From Cetobacterium_A somerae (GTDB lineage: Bacteria > Fusobacteriota > Fusobacteriia > Fusobacteriales > Fusobacteriaceae): 64,000 bases of DNA. Where the stretch lies: assembly GCF_044784365.2 (NCBI RefSeq), contig NZ_CP173065.2, one strand, 5' to 3'. A program made the position numbers and the translations under genes. Shown here in pieces: positions 26,640 through 35,527 of this stretch (the stretch's first letter is position 1; each line of letters begins with the position of its first letter). Under the pieces are notes generated by a model, which was not told the origin of the DNA, did no database searches, and saw only the letters and a program-made list of their open reading frames with translations.

Positions 26640-27971
26640 ATGGAAAAAGTATTAAATCAAAATGTTAAAACTAGAGCTTATGATAAAATAGATAGTTATT
26701 TTCAAATAAGTGAAAGAGATAGTAGCTTAAAAAGAGAAATTTTAGGTGGATTTACAACATTTTTAACAATCTCTTATGTTATTTTTGTTAATCCAACTAT
26801 TCTTGCATTAACTGGTATGGATAAAGGTGCACTTGTTACTGTTACATGTTTAGCTACAGCTATTGGATCTATTTTAGGGGGAGTTTTAGGTAATGTTCCT
26901 ATCGCTCTTGCACCGGGTATGGGATTAAATGCCTTTTTTACCTTTACTCTTGTTATGGGAAATGGCTTAAGTTGGCAAGACTCTCTTGGTATTGTTTTTC
27001 TATCTGGAGTTTTCTATTTAGTTTTAGCTTTTGGAGGAATAAGAGAAAAAATAATTAGTGCTATTCCTAAAAGCTTGGGTATAGCTTCTACTGTTGGAAT
27101 TGGACTTTTCTTATCTTTAATCGGTTTAAAAAGTATGGGTGTAGCTATTCCTAATGCTAGTACTCTTGTAGCTTTTGGAAAGATTACAACACCTGTTGCA
27201 CTGTCTATTTTGGGATTATTTTTAATGTTTATATTTGATTTAAAAAAAGTTAGAGGTGGAATGCTTATTAGTATAGCTATTGTTTCACTGTTAGGAGTAA
27301 TCTTTGGGGAGGTTTCTCTTCCTAGTATGATTTTATCATCTCCACCTAGCATAGCTCCTGTTGCAATGAAACTTAATATTATTAATGTTTTAAGACCATC
27401 TCTTCTTGGAGCTATATTCTCATTTATGTTCATAGATCTTTTTGACTCTTTAAGTGTTCTTTTATCTTGCTATAAAGAGATTCCTTTTAGAAATGAAGAG
27501 GAAAGAAAAAAAGGTCTTGGAAGAATGCTTTATGCTGATGTTATCTCAACTATGATTGGTTCTTTACTTGGAACAAGTACAGTTACTACTTATGGTGAGT
27601 CTGTTGCTGGTATTACAGCTGGAGCTAGAACAGGTTTAGCTTCAATTGTTACAGGTTTATTATTTTTACTTTCACTTTTTGTTTCACCTTTAGTTGAAAG
27701 TGTTCCTGTATTTGCTGTTGCTCCATCTTTAGTTATTGTTGGAATTTTTATGTTTAGAAAAGTTTCATATTTAAACTTTAAGGATATGAAAGAGGCTATA
27801 CCAGCTTTTATGACAATTATTCTTATGCCTATGACTCACAGTATTGCCATTGGTTTAAGTTTTGGATTTATTTCTTACATTATCATTAATGTAGTTTGTA
27901 AAGAGTATGATAAAATTTCTAAAACTCTTTGGATTATTGGAATTTTATCTTTTGTTAATATAATTTTATAA
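26640..27971 (+). CDS. NCS2 guanine/hypoxanthine permease (AzgA/PbuG type)
   Basis: 443 residues, twelve or more membrane helices. Landmarks are EILGGFTTFLTISYVIFVNP at the start and PIALAPGMGLNAFFTFT. Further along, FIDLFDSLSVLLSC and STVTTYGESVAGITAGARTG are the conserved segments of the AzgA subfamily, which import hypoxanthine, guanine or adenine with protons. ATG 26640 follows CGGAGGAATTC, with the riboswitch just upstream, so uptake should be turned down when guanine or hypoxanthine is abundant. It is 93 bp downstream of the deaminase gene and probably partly co-transcribed with it. Confidence 0.92.
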   Translation: MEKVLNQNVKTRAYDKIDSYFQISERDSSLKREILGGFTTFLTISYVIFVNPTILALTGMDKGALVTVTCLATAIGSILGGVLGNVPIALAPGMGLNAFFTFTLVMGNGLSWQDSLGIVFLSGVFYLVLAFGGIREKIISAIPKSLGIASTVGIGLFLSLIGLKSMGVAIPNASTLVAFGKITTPVALSILGLFLMFIFDLKKVRGGMLISIAIVSLLGVIFGEVSLPSMILSSPPSIAPVAMKLNIINVLRPSLLGAIFSFMFIDLFDSLSVLLSCYKEIPFRNEEERKKGLGRMLYADVISTMIGSLLGTSTVTTYGESVAGITAGARTGLASIVTGLLFLLSLFVSPLVESVPVFAVAPSLVIVGIFMFRKVSYLNFKDMKEAIPAFMTIILMPMTHSIAIGLSFGFISYIIINVVCKEYDKISKTLWIIGILSFVNIIL

Positions 27972-28013
27972 ATCTAAAGGAATTTTTTATTTAAGTTAGT
28001 AAAGTAGATTGAG

Positions 28014-28049
28014 TAGCGGGTACTCCTTATGGTGTACCCGCTAAATTTT
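28014..28049 (+). terminator. intrinsic terminator after the purine permease
   Basis: AGCGGGTAC/GTACCCGCT is a 9-bp stem with a 10-base loop, followed by AAATTTTT. It lies immediately upstream of the next operon's ribosome binding site. Confidence 0.75.
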
Positions 28050-28066
28050 TAAGGGGGTTATATAAT

Positions 28067-29818
28067 ATGAAAAATCAGATATTTGAAACTTTAAAACCTT
28101 ACCTTGGAAAAGTAATCTCTGCATTAACTCTTAAATCTACAGAATCTGTAATCGATTTGACTCTTCCTCTTATTATGGCTGATATTATCGATAAAGGTGT
28201 TATGAAACAAGATATTAATTATGTTATATCTAGAGGGTTATTTATGATAGTAGTTGCCACCTTAGGTTATATTAGTGCAATTATTTGTAACTACTATTCT
28301 ATTCAAGCTTCTCAAGGTTTTGGAAAAGATTTAAGAGAAAAAATTTTTATAAAGATACAAGGCTTTAACTTCAATCAATTAAATCGTTTCACCCAAGCTT
28401 CTCTTATAACTAGAGTTACTCAAGATGTAACCCAAATAGTTATGACCTCTTATATGTGCATGAGAATGGTTGTTAAAGGACTCGTCACAGGTATAGGAGC
28501 TGTTATTATGTCATTTATAATCAATCCCTCCCTTTCTACAATACTTCTTATTATAGTTCCTACAACTGTCTATCTAACATATTTTTATATGAAAAAATCT
28601 ATTCCACTTTATACTGAGCTTCAAATAAGACTTGATAAACTTACACAAATAATAAGAGAAAATTTAGTTGGAATTAGGGTTATAAAAGCTCTTGTTAGAG
28701 AAGGAGTTGAAAAGAAAAAATTTGAAGATAGAAACACTAGCTTTGCTGAAAAAAATATAGAGTCACAAAATCTTATAGACTCTAGAAGTCCATTTATAGC
28801 TCTACTTTTAAACTTAGGTGTTTGTGCCATTCTTTGGTTTGGTGGACAAAAAATAAGCTTAGGTTCAATAAAGGTGGGAGAGGTTGTCGCTTTTGTTAAC
28901 TATATGAGTATGATTCTTTTCTCTCTCAATGCTCTATCTTTTCTTTTTAGTCTTTTAAGTAAAACAGTTGTCTCTTCTGAAAGAATCAACGAAGTTTTAG
29001 AAGAATCTACTGAAATTTCTGAAGAAAATGAAGTTTCAAAAGATATAAATTCTAATTTTACAATAGAATTTAAAGATGTATATTTTTCCTATGAGAAAAC
29101 CTCTCCTTGGGTTTTAGAAAATCTAAACTTTAAAATAAAAAAAGGTGAAATTGTCTCTATAATAGGTGGAGTTGGTTCTGGTAAAAGTACTCTTATAAAT
29201 TTGATTCCACGATTTTATGATGTTTCTAAGGGTTCTGTTTTAGTTGATGGAATAGATGTTAAAAAGTATAATCTTAAAATTTTAAGAGAGAAAATAGGCC
29301 TTGTTATGCAAAAAACCTTCCTTTTCTCTCAAAGTATTGAGGATAATGTAAGATGGGGAAAACCTATAGCTTCTCAAAATGAAATTGAAACTATAGTGGA
29401 AAAATCTCAAGGAAGTGAATTTATTAATAATCTTCCTGAAAAATATAAAACTAAAGTTGCTAAAGGAGGAATGAATTTTTCAGGAGGACAAAAACAAAGA
29501 ATCTCTATAGCTCGAACTTTAATTAAAGAGTGTGAAATTTTAATTTTTGATGATAGTTTTAGTGCTCTAGATTTTATAACAGAAGCCAAATTAAAAAAAG
29601 AGATTTTAAGTTTAAAAAGAGATAAAACAATTATAATAATCTCTCAAAGAATATCCTCTATTAAGAATTCTGATAAAATAATTGTTTTAGATAATGGAAA
29701 AATATGTGGCATCGGTACCCATAAAGAACTTTTAAAATATTGTGAAATTTATAAGGAGATTTGCCAATCTCAAGAAATCTGTTCTAAAGAGGGTGAGTCT
29801 TATGAAAATAAAAAATAA
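28067..29818 (+). CDS. heterodimeric ABC exporter subunit A (TM287-like, degenerate Walker B)
   Basis: 583 residues. A six-helix exporter transmembrane domain (about 1-310) is followed by a nucleotide-binding domain. Walker A is GGVGSGKST and the signature is FSGGQKQR. Walker B is ILIFDDSFSALD, with Asp where the catalytic Glu normally sits. The second subunit, encoded next, has a non-canonical signature, so the pair forms one catalytic and one degenerate ATP site, as in TM287/288 and BmrCD-type multidrug exporters. AAGGGGG precedes the ATG. The last 17 bases overlap the next gene. Confidence 0.9.
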   Translation: MKNQIFETLKPYLGKVISALTLKSTESVIDLTLPLIMADIIDKGVMKQDINYVISRGLFMIVVATLGYISAIICNYYSIQASQGFGKDLREKIFIKIQGFNFNQLNRFTQASLITRVTQDVTQIVMTSYMCMRMVVKGLVTGIGAVIMSFIINPSLSTILLIIVPTTVYLTYFYMKKSIPLYTELQIRLDKLTQIIRENLVGIRVIKALVREGVEKKKFEDRNTSFAEKNIESQNLIDSRSPFIALLLNLGVCAILWFGGQKISLGSIKVGEVVAFVNYMSMILFSLNALSFLFSLLSKTVVSSERINEVLEESTEISEENEVSKDINSNFTIEFKDVYFSYEKTSPWVLENLNFKIKKGEIVSIIGGVGSGKSTLINLIPRFYDVSKGSVLVDGIDVKKYNLKILREKIGLVMQKTFLFSQSIEDNVRWGKPIASQNEIETIVEKSQGSEFINNLPEKYKTKVAKGGMNFSGGQKQRISIARTLIKECEILIFDDSFSALDFITEAKLKKEILSLKRDKTIIIISQRISSIKNSDKIIVLDNGKICGIGTHKELLKYCEIYKEICQSQEICSKEGESYENKK

Positions 29819-31544
29819 AATTTTGAAAAACCTACTTCCGTATCTTTTAGAACATAGAAAAAAATTAATTACTTTAAGCTTTATTGCCATCTTAGGAAAT
29901 GGATTAACTTTAATAGGTCCATATCTCATTGGAAAAGGAATAAATATACTTAAGCTTCAAATGTCTCACACAGATATTATATCCCTAGGAAAAATAACTT
30001 TACTTCTCGGAACAGTATATACTCTTGGAGCTTTTTTAACTTTTATACAAAATATAACAATGAATAGAATCTCTCAACAAATAGTTTGGCGTATGAGAAA
30101 AGAAAGCTTTGAAAAACTTCATAAATTTTCTTTAAAGTTTTTTGATAATAATTCTCATGGAAATATCATTAGCATAATGATTAATGATATTGATAATATA
30201 AGCAGTTCTATTTCACAAATTGGAACTCAAGTTGTTGTTAGCATTCTTACTATTATTATAACTTTAGGAATTATAACTTATATAAGTCCCACACTTACAC
30301 TTGTACAGATAATCTTAGTTTTTGTAACTGGAGGTTTTCTACGAAAATTAACTCTTAAAAGTCGTGAAAAAATGAGAGAACAGCAAAGATACTTAGGAGA
30401 ATTAAGTGGATATGTAGAGGAGATGCTCATGGGAGAAGCTGAAGTTAAATCCTTTACTTATGAAGAAAATGCTATTAAAAATTTTAAAAGTCTCAATGAA
30501 AAATATAAGGAGAATGCTATTAAAGCATATTTTTTTACAGGTTTTAGTTATCCCTCTTTAAACTATATAGGAAATATAGGATATGCTCTTATAGTACTTA
30601 TTGGATCTATTTTTATTTTAAATAATGAAATTACCTTAGGTGGTCTTTCCAGTTTTATAATCTATTCTAGAATGTTTAACCGACCAATAGCTAATATCTC
30701 AGATGTTTATAGTATTATTCAAACTGTTCTTGTTAGTGCTGAAAGATTCTTCACTTTAGTCAACCAAGATGAAGAAAAGGAAACAGGAGATAAAAAAGTA
30801 ATTCTAGAGCAAGCAAAGGGTGATATACAATTTATAGATGTAACATTTGGATATCAAAAAGAACAAAAGATTATTGACAAATTTACCTTTGAAGCTAAAC
30901 CTGGAAATATGATTGCAATAGTTGGACCTACTGGAGCTGGAAAAACTACTATAACTAATCTTTTAATGAGATTTTACGATATTGATTCTGGTAAAATTAT
31001 AATTGATGGAATAGATATAAGAAGGTATTCAAGAGGTGAACTGAGAAAACTCTTCGGAATGGTGCTTCAGGATACTTGGATTTTCACGGGCACTATTAAA
31101 GAAAACATAGTTTATGGAAATGAAAATGTTACTGAGGCAGAGATTATAAATGCAGCAAAACTAGCTTGTGCTCATGATTTTATTATAAAACTATCTCAAG
31201 GTTATGAAACAAAAATTAGTGAAGATAATATAACTTTATCCCAAGGTCAAAAACAACTTATTACTATAGCTCGTGCTATTTTAAGAAATCCTCGATTTCT
31301 TATTTTAGATGAAGCTACAAGTGGGGTAGATACAAGAACAGAGATGAGACTTCAAAAAGCTATGGAAAACTTGATTCATGGAAGAACTAGCTTTGTCATA
31401 GCACATCGTTTATCTACTATAAAAAGTGCTAATCTTATTTTAGTTATAAAAGATGGAAAAATAGAGGAGCAAGGTACACATAAAAAACTCATGGATAAAA
31501 AAGGATTCTATTATACAATGTTTAACGAACAATATACAAATTAA
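29802..31544 (+). CDS. heterodimeric ABC exporter subunit B (TM288-like)
   Basis: 580 residues, transmembrane domain then ATPase. Walker A is GPTGAGKTT and Walker B is FLILDEATSGVD with an intact Glu. The signature is TLSQGQKQL, with Gln in place of the first Gly, the mark of the partner that completes the degenerate site. The H-loop is IAHRLST. ATG 29802 is used because GAGGGTGAG lies before it within the end of the first subunit gene; the frame is open farther up but without a site. The pair probably exports drugs, lipids or peptides; substrate unknown. Confidence 0.9.
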   Translation: MKIKNKILKNLLPYLLEHRKKLITLSFIAILGNGLTLIGPYLIGKGINILKLQMSHTDIISLGKITLLLGTVYTLGAFLTFIQNITMNRISQQIVWRMRKESFEKLHKFSLKFFDNNSHGNIISIMINDIDNISSSISQIGTQVVVSILTIIITLGIITYISPTLTLVQIILVFVTGGFLRKLTLKSREKMREQQRYLGELSGYVEEMLMGEAEVKSFTYEENAIKNFKSLNEKYKENAIKAYFFTGFSYPSLNYIGNIGYALIVLIGSIFILNNEITLGGLSSFIIYSRMFNRPIANISDVYSIIQTVLVSAERFFTLVNQDEEKETGDKKVILEQAKGDIQFIDVTFGYQKEQKIIDKFTFEAKPGNMIAIVGPTGAGKTTITNLLMRFYDIDSGKIIIDGIDIRRYSRGELRKLFGMVLQDTWIFTGTIKENIVYGNENVTEAEIINAAKLACAHDFIIKLSQGYETKISEDNITLSQGQKQLITIARAILRNPRFLILDEATSGVDTRTEMRLQKAMENLIHGRTSFVIAHRLSTIKSANLILVIKDGKIEEQGTHKKLMDKKGFYYTMFNEQYTN

Positions 31545-31576
31545 AAAAGCAGTTAGTTTTTACTAACTGCTTTTTA
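31545..31576 (+). terminator. intrinsic terminator after the ABC exporter operon
   Basis: AAAAAGCAGTTAGT/ACTAACTGCTTTTT stem with a TTTT loop and T-rich end, directly after the stop codon. Confidence 0.92.
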
Positions 31577-31690
31577 TATATTCTTATTTTTGAAAAACTT
31601 TTTTCAATATTTTTAAAATTAAAATTTTACTTTTTATTTATAATGTGATAAAATTAACAATATAATTTTACAAATAGGAGAAAAAATTTT

Positions 31691-32905
31691 ATGAAGAAAC
31701 TTAGTAACAGTACAACTATAATTATTTCTATGTTTTTAGGTATAATTGCTGGAATTCTTTTACAGGATAAGGCAGCTATATTTGCACCATTGGGAGATAT
31801 ATTTTTAAAATTAATTACAATGCTTATAGTTCCACTAGTATTTTTTAACATCATTCTTGGAGCAATATCTTTAGGTAAAACAAAATCCGCTGGAAAAGTT
31901 GGACTTTTAACTTTAGGATACTATTTATTTACATCGTGTATCGCTGTTGTTATTGGAATTGGAGCTGGATATATATTCAATCCTGGAGTGGGAGTTATAG
32001 TTCCTGCATCACTACTAGCAAAAGAGGGTGCCTATGCAGGTGCGAACTCTGGATTAGATTTTTGGGGAACTATTATCAATATAATACCTGATAATCCTTT
32101 TAAATCATTAATCGAAGGAAATATTTTACAAATTATTTTCTTTTCACTATTCTTTGGACTATGTTTATCTAAAGTATCTGATGAAAAACAAAAACCAATT
32201 ATAGATCTTTTAGAAACAGTTAATGAAACTTTAATAAAAATGATTGAAAAGATTCTTCTTTTGGCTCCACTTGGTGTTTTTGCACTGATGGCTAACTCTA
32301 TTGCACTTTTTGGTATCAATATACTTTTATTAGTTACAAAATTATTTTTAGTATTCTCTTTAGCTCTTGGTTTAATACATTTTATTATGTTACCAGGGTT
32401 TGTTAAACTGTTTACTGGAATATCACCAATTAAATTTATTAAGAAAACTGCTCCTGCACAGATTTTAGCATTTTCAACTGCTTCATCTATGGCCACACTG
32501 CCAGTTAATACTGAGTGTTGTAAAAAACTTGGAGTAAAAAACTCAACTGCTTCATTTATATTACCTTTGGGAGCTACTGTTAATATGAATGGAAATGCTA
32601 TGCTTTATGGACTTGTAACAATGTTCTTTGCTCAGATGTTTGGAGTAGATCTTGGGCCAAGTGAATATGTAGCAATAGTTCTTACATCTGTTCTTGGAGC
32701 TGTTGGAACTGCTGGTGTTCCTGGTCCATCACTGCTTGTTGTTGCTGTTTTAGCTGCTGCTGGTGTTCCTGTTATAGCTCTTCCACTAGTATTTGGAATT
32801 GACAGAATAATGGATATGATGAGAACTTCTACTAACATCTTAGGAGATGCTTCATGTGCAGTTATTATGGAAAGCATATTAAACAAAGAAAAAGAGGTTA
32901 TATAA
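31691..32905 (+). CDS. DAACS-family dicarboxylate/amino acid:cation symporter
   Basis: 404 residues, glutamate-transporter fold. Key segments are MLIVPLVFFNIILGAISLGKT and AFSTASSMATLPVNTECCKKLGV (the hairpin-1 serine-rich loop). FILPLGATVNMNGNAMLYG (the NMDGT-like motif as NMNGN) and GTAGVPGPSLLVVAVLAAAGVP (hairpin 2) follow. It takes up glutamate, aspartate, serine or a related acid with Na+ or H+; the exact substrate is not readable. TAGGAG precedes the ATG and TATAAT at 31639-31644 is a candidate -10 element. Monocistronic; its stop codon lies inside the terminator hairpin. Confidence 0.9.
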   Translation: MKKLSNSTTIIISMFLGIIAGILLQDKAAIFAPLGDIFLKLITMLIVPLVFFNIILGAISLGKTKSAGKVGLLTLGYYLFTSCIAVVIGIGAGYIFNPGVGVIVPASLLAKEGAYAGANSGLDFWGTIINIIPDNPFKSLIEGNILQIIFFSLFFGLCLSKVSDEKQKPIIDLLETVNETLIKMIEKILLLAPLGVFALMANSIALFGINILLLVTKLFLVFSLALGLIHFIMLPGFVKLFTGISPIKFIKKTAPAQILAFSTASSMATLPVNTECCKKLGVKNSTASFILPLGATVNMNGNAMLYGLVTMFFAQMFGVDLGPSEYVAIVLTSVLGAVGTAGVPGPSLLVVAVLAAAGVPVIALPLVFGIDRIMDMMRTSTNILGDASCAVIMESILNKEKEVI

Positions 32906-32917
32906 CCTCTTTTTTTA
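32890..32917. terminator. bidirectional terminator spanning a stop codon
   Basis: AAAAGAGGTTA/TAACCTCTTTT stem with the symporter TAA inside it, then a T run. The convergent antiporter gene stops at 32915 within the same structure. Confidence 0.85.
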
Positions 32918-34597
32918 ATCTGACAATATTTTTGTTATATAATCCTCAATGTTTTTCTCTGTAGCTAACTCATCTAACCCTTTTATTTCATCACATTTTT
33001 TAGAAAAATTTGTAATTTTTTTTACAACTTTAATTTGATTTTCCTGTTCCTCTCTTGAAGTTAATATTAAAAATATATTTTTAGTTAATTTCCCATCTAA
33101 TGAGTTCCAGTTTATAGGATTTTCCAAACGTGCATATATTATTTTAGTTTTAGTTTCATCCTCTATATTTCCTTTGGGAATAGCTATACTATTCTGTAAT
33201 CCAGAACAAACAATATCCTCTCTGTCCAAAACATTTTCTAAAATATTAGCTTCTCTATATTCTAATTTCAATAAATCTAAGAGTTTACTAATTGCTTGCT
33301 CTTTATATTGAGCTTCTAACTTTATACCTGGATACACTAATACTTCGAAACTCTCTAAATAATTAAAACGCTTAGATGCAATTGCTAACCAAGGACCATT
33401 AATTATAGATGATAAAATTGCTGCAAAAACTATGGCTACAAAAAGTTCTTTATTTAATAATCCAAAGCTTAAAGCTATCAAACTTACAACTATATGCATC
33501 TCTCCTCCAGGAGTATGAGCTATTGAGATTATATTTCTATACTTTATATTCTTCGATAAAGTTGAACCAATCCATGCTCCTAAATATCTTCCTGTAACAC
33601 CTACAAGTGTTATAAAAAGAGCTAAAAACAGATTAAAACTTTCAAAGAAATTAATCTTAAGTCCTATATTTACAAAGAACAGAGACGCAAATATAGAGTA
33701 GACAAAATTATGTACAGTATTTCTAGCACTTTTTGTAAAAATTGGTGAATCTCCAGCTACAATTCCAGCTATAAAAAAACCAAAAAGTGTATGAATCCCT
33801 ATCTCTAAAGTTATCAGTCCAAAAACAACTCCAGTTGATATTAAAACAGCTAATACTCCTTGAACCCCATCACTATCTTGATTTACAACTTTTGAAAAAA
33901 ACCAGTTTACAACTTTTTTTCCTATATTTAAAGCTAAAACTGTAAATACACCTGTATAAAGAGTTATCTTTACAGCTATCTCCCAATCAAAAAATTTCAT
34001 TGAAAAAAGAGAAAGTAAAAGAGTAAATACAATCCAACCTATAATATCGTTAATTGTTAGTGCTGATATTATTAAAAATCCCAAATCACTTTTCATTATT
34101 CCAACTTCTCTTAAAGCTCTAATAGCTATGGGCAGAGCACTTATAGTCATAATAACTGAGATAAAAAATGAGGTTATAAACTTATTATCACTAAATTCAA
34201 AATACCTACTTGGTAAAAAATATATGAAAGCCATTGAAAATACTATCGGTATTATTATATCCAAAATTGAAATTACTAAAGCATTTTTCCTTTGTTTCCA
34301 AATACTTGAAAAATCTACCTCTATTCCAGTTGATAAAAGAACTAAAAATAGCCCAAACCATCCTAATGTATCTAACATAGCTACTTGAACAAGATTTTGG
34401 GGAAATATAAAGTTATATATTTTAGGAAAAAATGACCCTAATATAGTGGGACCTAAAATAATACCTACTAATAGATCTCCTGTTATAGTTGGCTGATTAT
34501 TTTTTTTCAAAAAACTGTTTACAAAATTTGTTAATATAAAGATTATAGAAAGCTGAAGTAGTAAATAAAATATATTAGCCTCATCTATTCCTATCAT
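32915..34597 (-). CDS. CPA2-type cation:proton antiporter with C-terminal PTS EIIA-like domain lacking the active His
   Basis: 560 residues. Residues 1 to about 400 form a CPA2/KefB-like antiporter with twelve or so helices (GDLLVGIILGPTILG, FLVLLSTGIEVDF, LTINDIIGW, AHTPGGEMH). The last 150 residues fold like a fructose/nitrogen-type PTS EIIA domain. The segment normally reading AIPHG is SIAIPKGN, with Lys475 in place of the phosphorylated His. It may therefore sense rather than carry phosphate. AGGAGG precedes the ATG. A Usp-like protein gene ends 10 bp upstream, so the two form an operon and probably a regulated transporter. Confidence 0.87.
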   Translation of the reverse strand: MIGIDEANIFYLLLQLSIIFILTNFVNSFLKKNNQPTITGDLLVGIILGPTILGSFFPKIYNFIFPQNLVQVAMLDTLGWFGLFLVLLSTGIEVDFSSIWKQRKNALVISILDIIIPIVFSMAFIYFLPSRYFEFSDNKFITSFFISVIMTISALPIAIRALREVGIMKSDLGFLIISALTINDIIGWIVFTLLLSLFSMKFFDWEIAVKITLYTGVFTVLALNIGKKVVNWFFSKVVNQDSDGVQGVLAVLISTGVVFGLITLEIGIHTLFGFFIAGIVAGDSPIFTKSARNTVHNFVYSIFASLFFVNIGLKINFFESFNLFLALFITLVGVTGRYLGAWIGSTLSKNIKYRNIISIAHTPGGEMHIVVSLIALSFGLLNKELFVAIVFAAILSSIINGPWLAIASKRFNYLESFEVLVYPGIKLEAQYKEQAISKLLDLLKLEYREANILENVLDREDIVCSGLQNSIAIPKGNIEDETKTKIIYARLENPINWNSLDGKLTKNIFLILTSREEQENQIKVVKKITNFSKKCDEIKGLDELATEKNIEDYITKILSD

Positions 34598-34607
34598 GTT
34601 ACGCCTC

Positions 34608-35351
34608 CTAACTTATAAATATATTAGTCTTTACTCTCTCTAAAATTTGTACTCCTAATTTATTCATAACTTTTTCTAGAAAAAATCTTTTACTTAAATT
34701 TCCCATTATTAATAGATCTTCCTCATCTATTTTTTCAATAAATTCATTTAAACTATTCTCTTTTGGAAAATACTTATAAAGTTCAACTTTTATATTTTTA
34801 CTCTCTATTAGCTCAATTAAACTGTGATCTAATTCAGTATAATTCCATGTTAATACATCTATTTTTTTTATATCCTCTTTATAAAAGTTTAAATAAAAAT
34901 CATGAAAACTTTTATTTATTTTTACTCCATTATCACTTGTTAATACAACATTATCAAAGCTTAACTTCTTTCCCTTTAAAATAATCATTGGTTTATATAG
35001 CTTCTTTAAAATTTCTAATATAAAGTTATTTAATCCAGGTTCTTCACTGATTAGGATAATATCAGTAGTTTTCAACAACTCTTTTACTGAATTACTATTT
35101 TCATCTATTAAAGATATATACTCATCTGTTAAATTTTCCTCTCTTAATTTTATGTTTAAATTTTTAAAAAATTTATCCTCAACTTTATTAACTATATCTT
35201 TTAAATTATCTTTACTTAAATCAATAATTGCAGGATTTACCATATATACTGGTTTTATAACATAACCATAATTTTCTTTTAAAAATTTACAACTTTCTAT
35301 TAGATAGTTTAAATCATTTGTATTTTTAAAAATAACCATCGCTTTTTTCAT
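34608..35351 (-). CDS. UspA-like tandem stress-protein domain protein
   Basis: 247 residues, cytoplasmic, no membrane helix. It opens with MKKAMVIFKNTNDLNYLIES and has the Usp-like pattern of alternating strands and helices. A DIILISEEPGLNNFILEILK segment closes the first half and DLLIMGNLSKRFFLEKVMNK the second, so it looks like two divergent Usp domains. The nucleotide-binding GxxGS motif is degenerate. It is first in a two-gene operon with the CPA2 antiporter, where Usp domains are a common regulatory partner. Family call moderate. Confidence 0.65.
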   Translation of the reverse strand: MKKAMVIFKNTNDLNYLIESCKFLKENYGYVIKPVYMVNPAIIDLSKDNLKDIVNKVEDKFFKNLNIKLREENLTDEYISLIDENSNSVKELLKTTDIILISEEPGLNNFILEILKKLYKPMIILKGKKLSFDNVVLTSDNGVKINKSFHDFYLNFYKEDIKKIDVLTWNYTELDHSLIELIESKNIKVELYKYFPKENSLNEFIEKIDEEDLLIMGNLSKRFFLEKVMNKLGVQILERVKTNIFIS

Positions 35352-35527
35352 TTTTCCTCCCTGCCATACGTTTTAAAATTATACTTATTTTATTTATTAC
35401 TTTAGAATAAATAATAATCTTTTTTTATTTAGGCCTTTTTACAAGGATTTTTATTTTTTCACTTGAAAAATTATATCAAGAAAAACTTTTAACTAGATAC
35501 TTACTATAATAAAAATGTGAGGTGCGT

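Noticed and set aside
27014..27433. 139-codon minus-strand frame inside the purine permease
   Set aside because: Antisense shadow of a conserved membrane-protein gene with no ribosome binding site or recognisable domain.
32032..32496. 154-codon minus-strand frame inside the DAACS symporter
   Set aside because: Antisense shadow; composition mirrors the membrane protein on the other strand.
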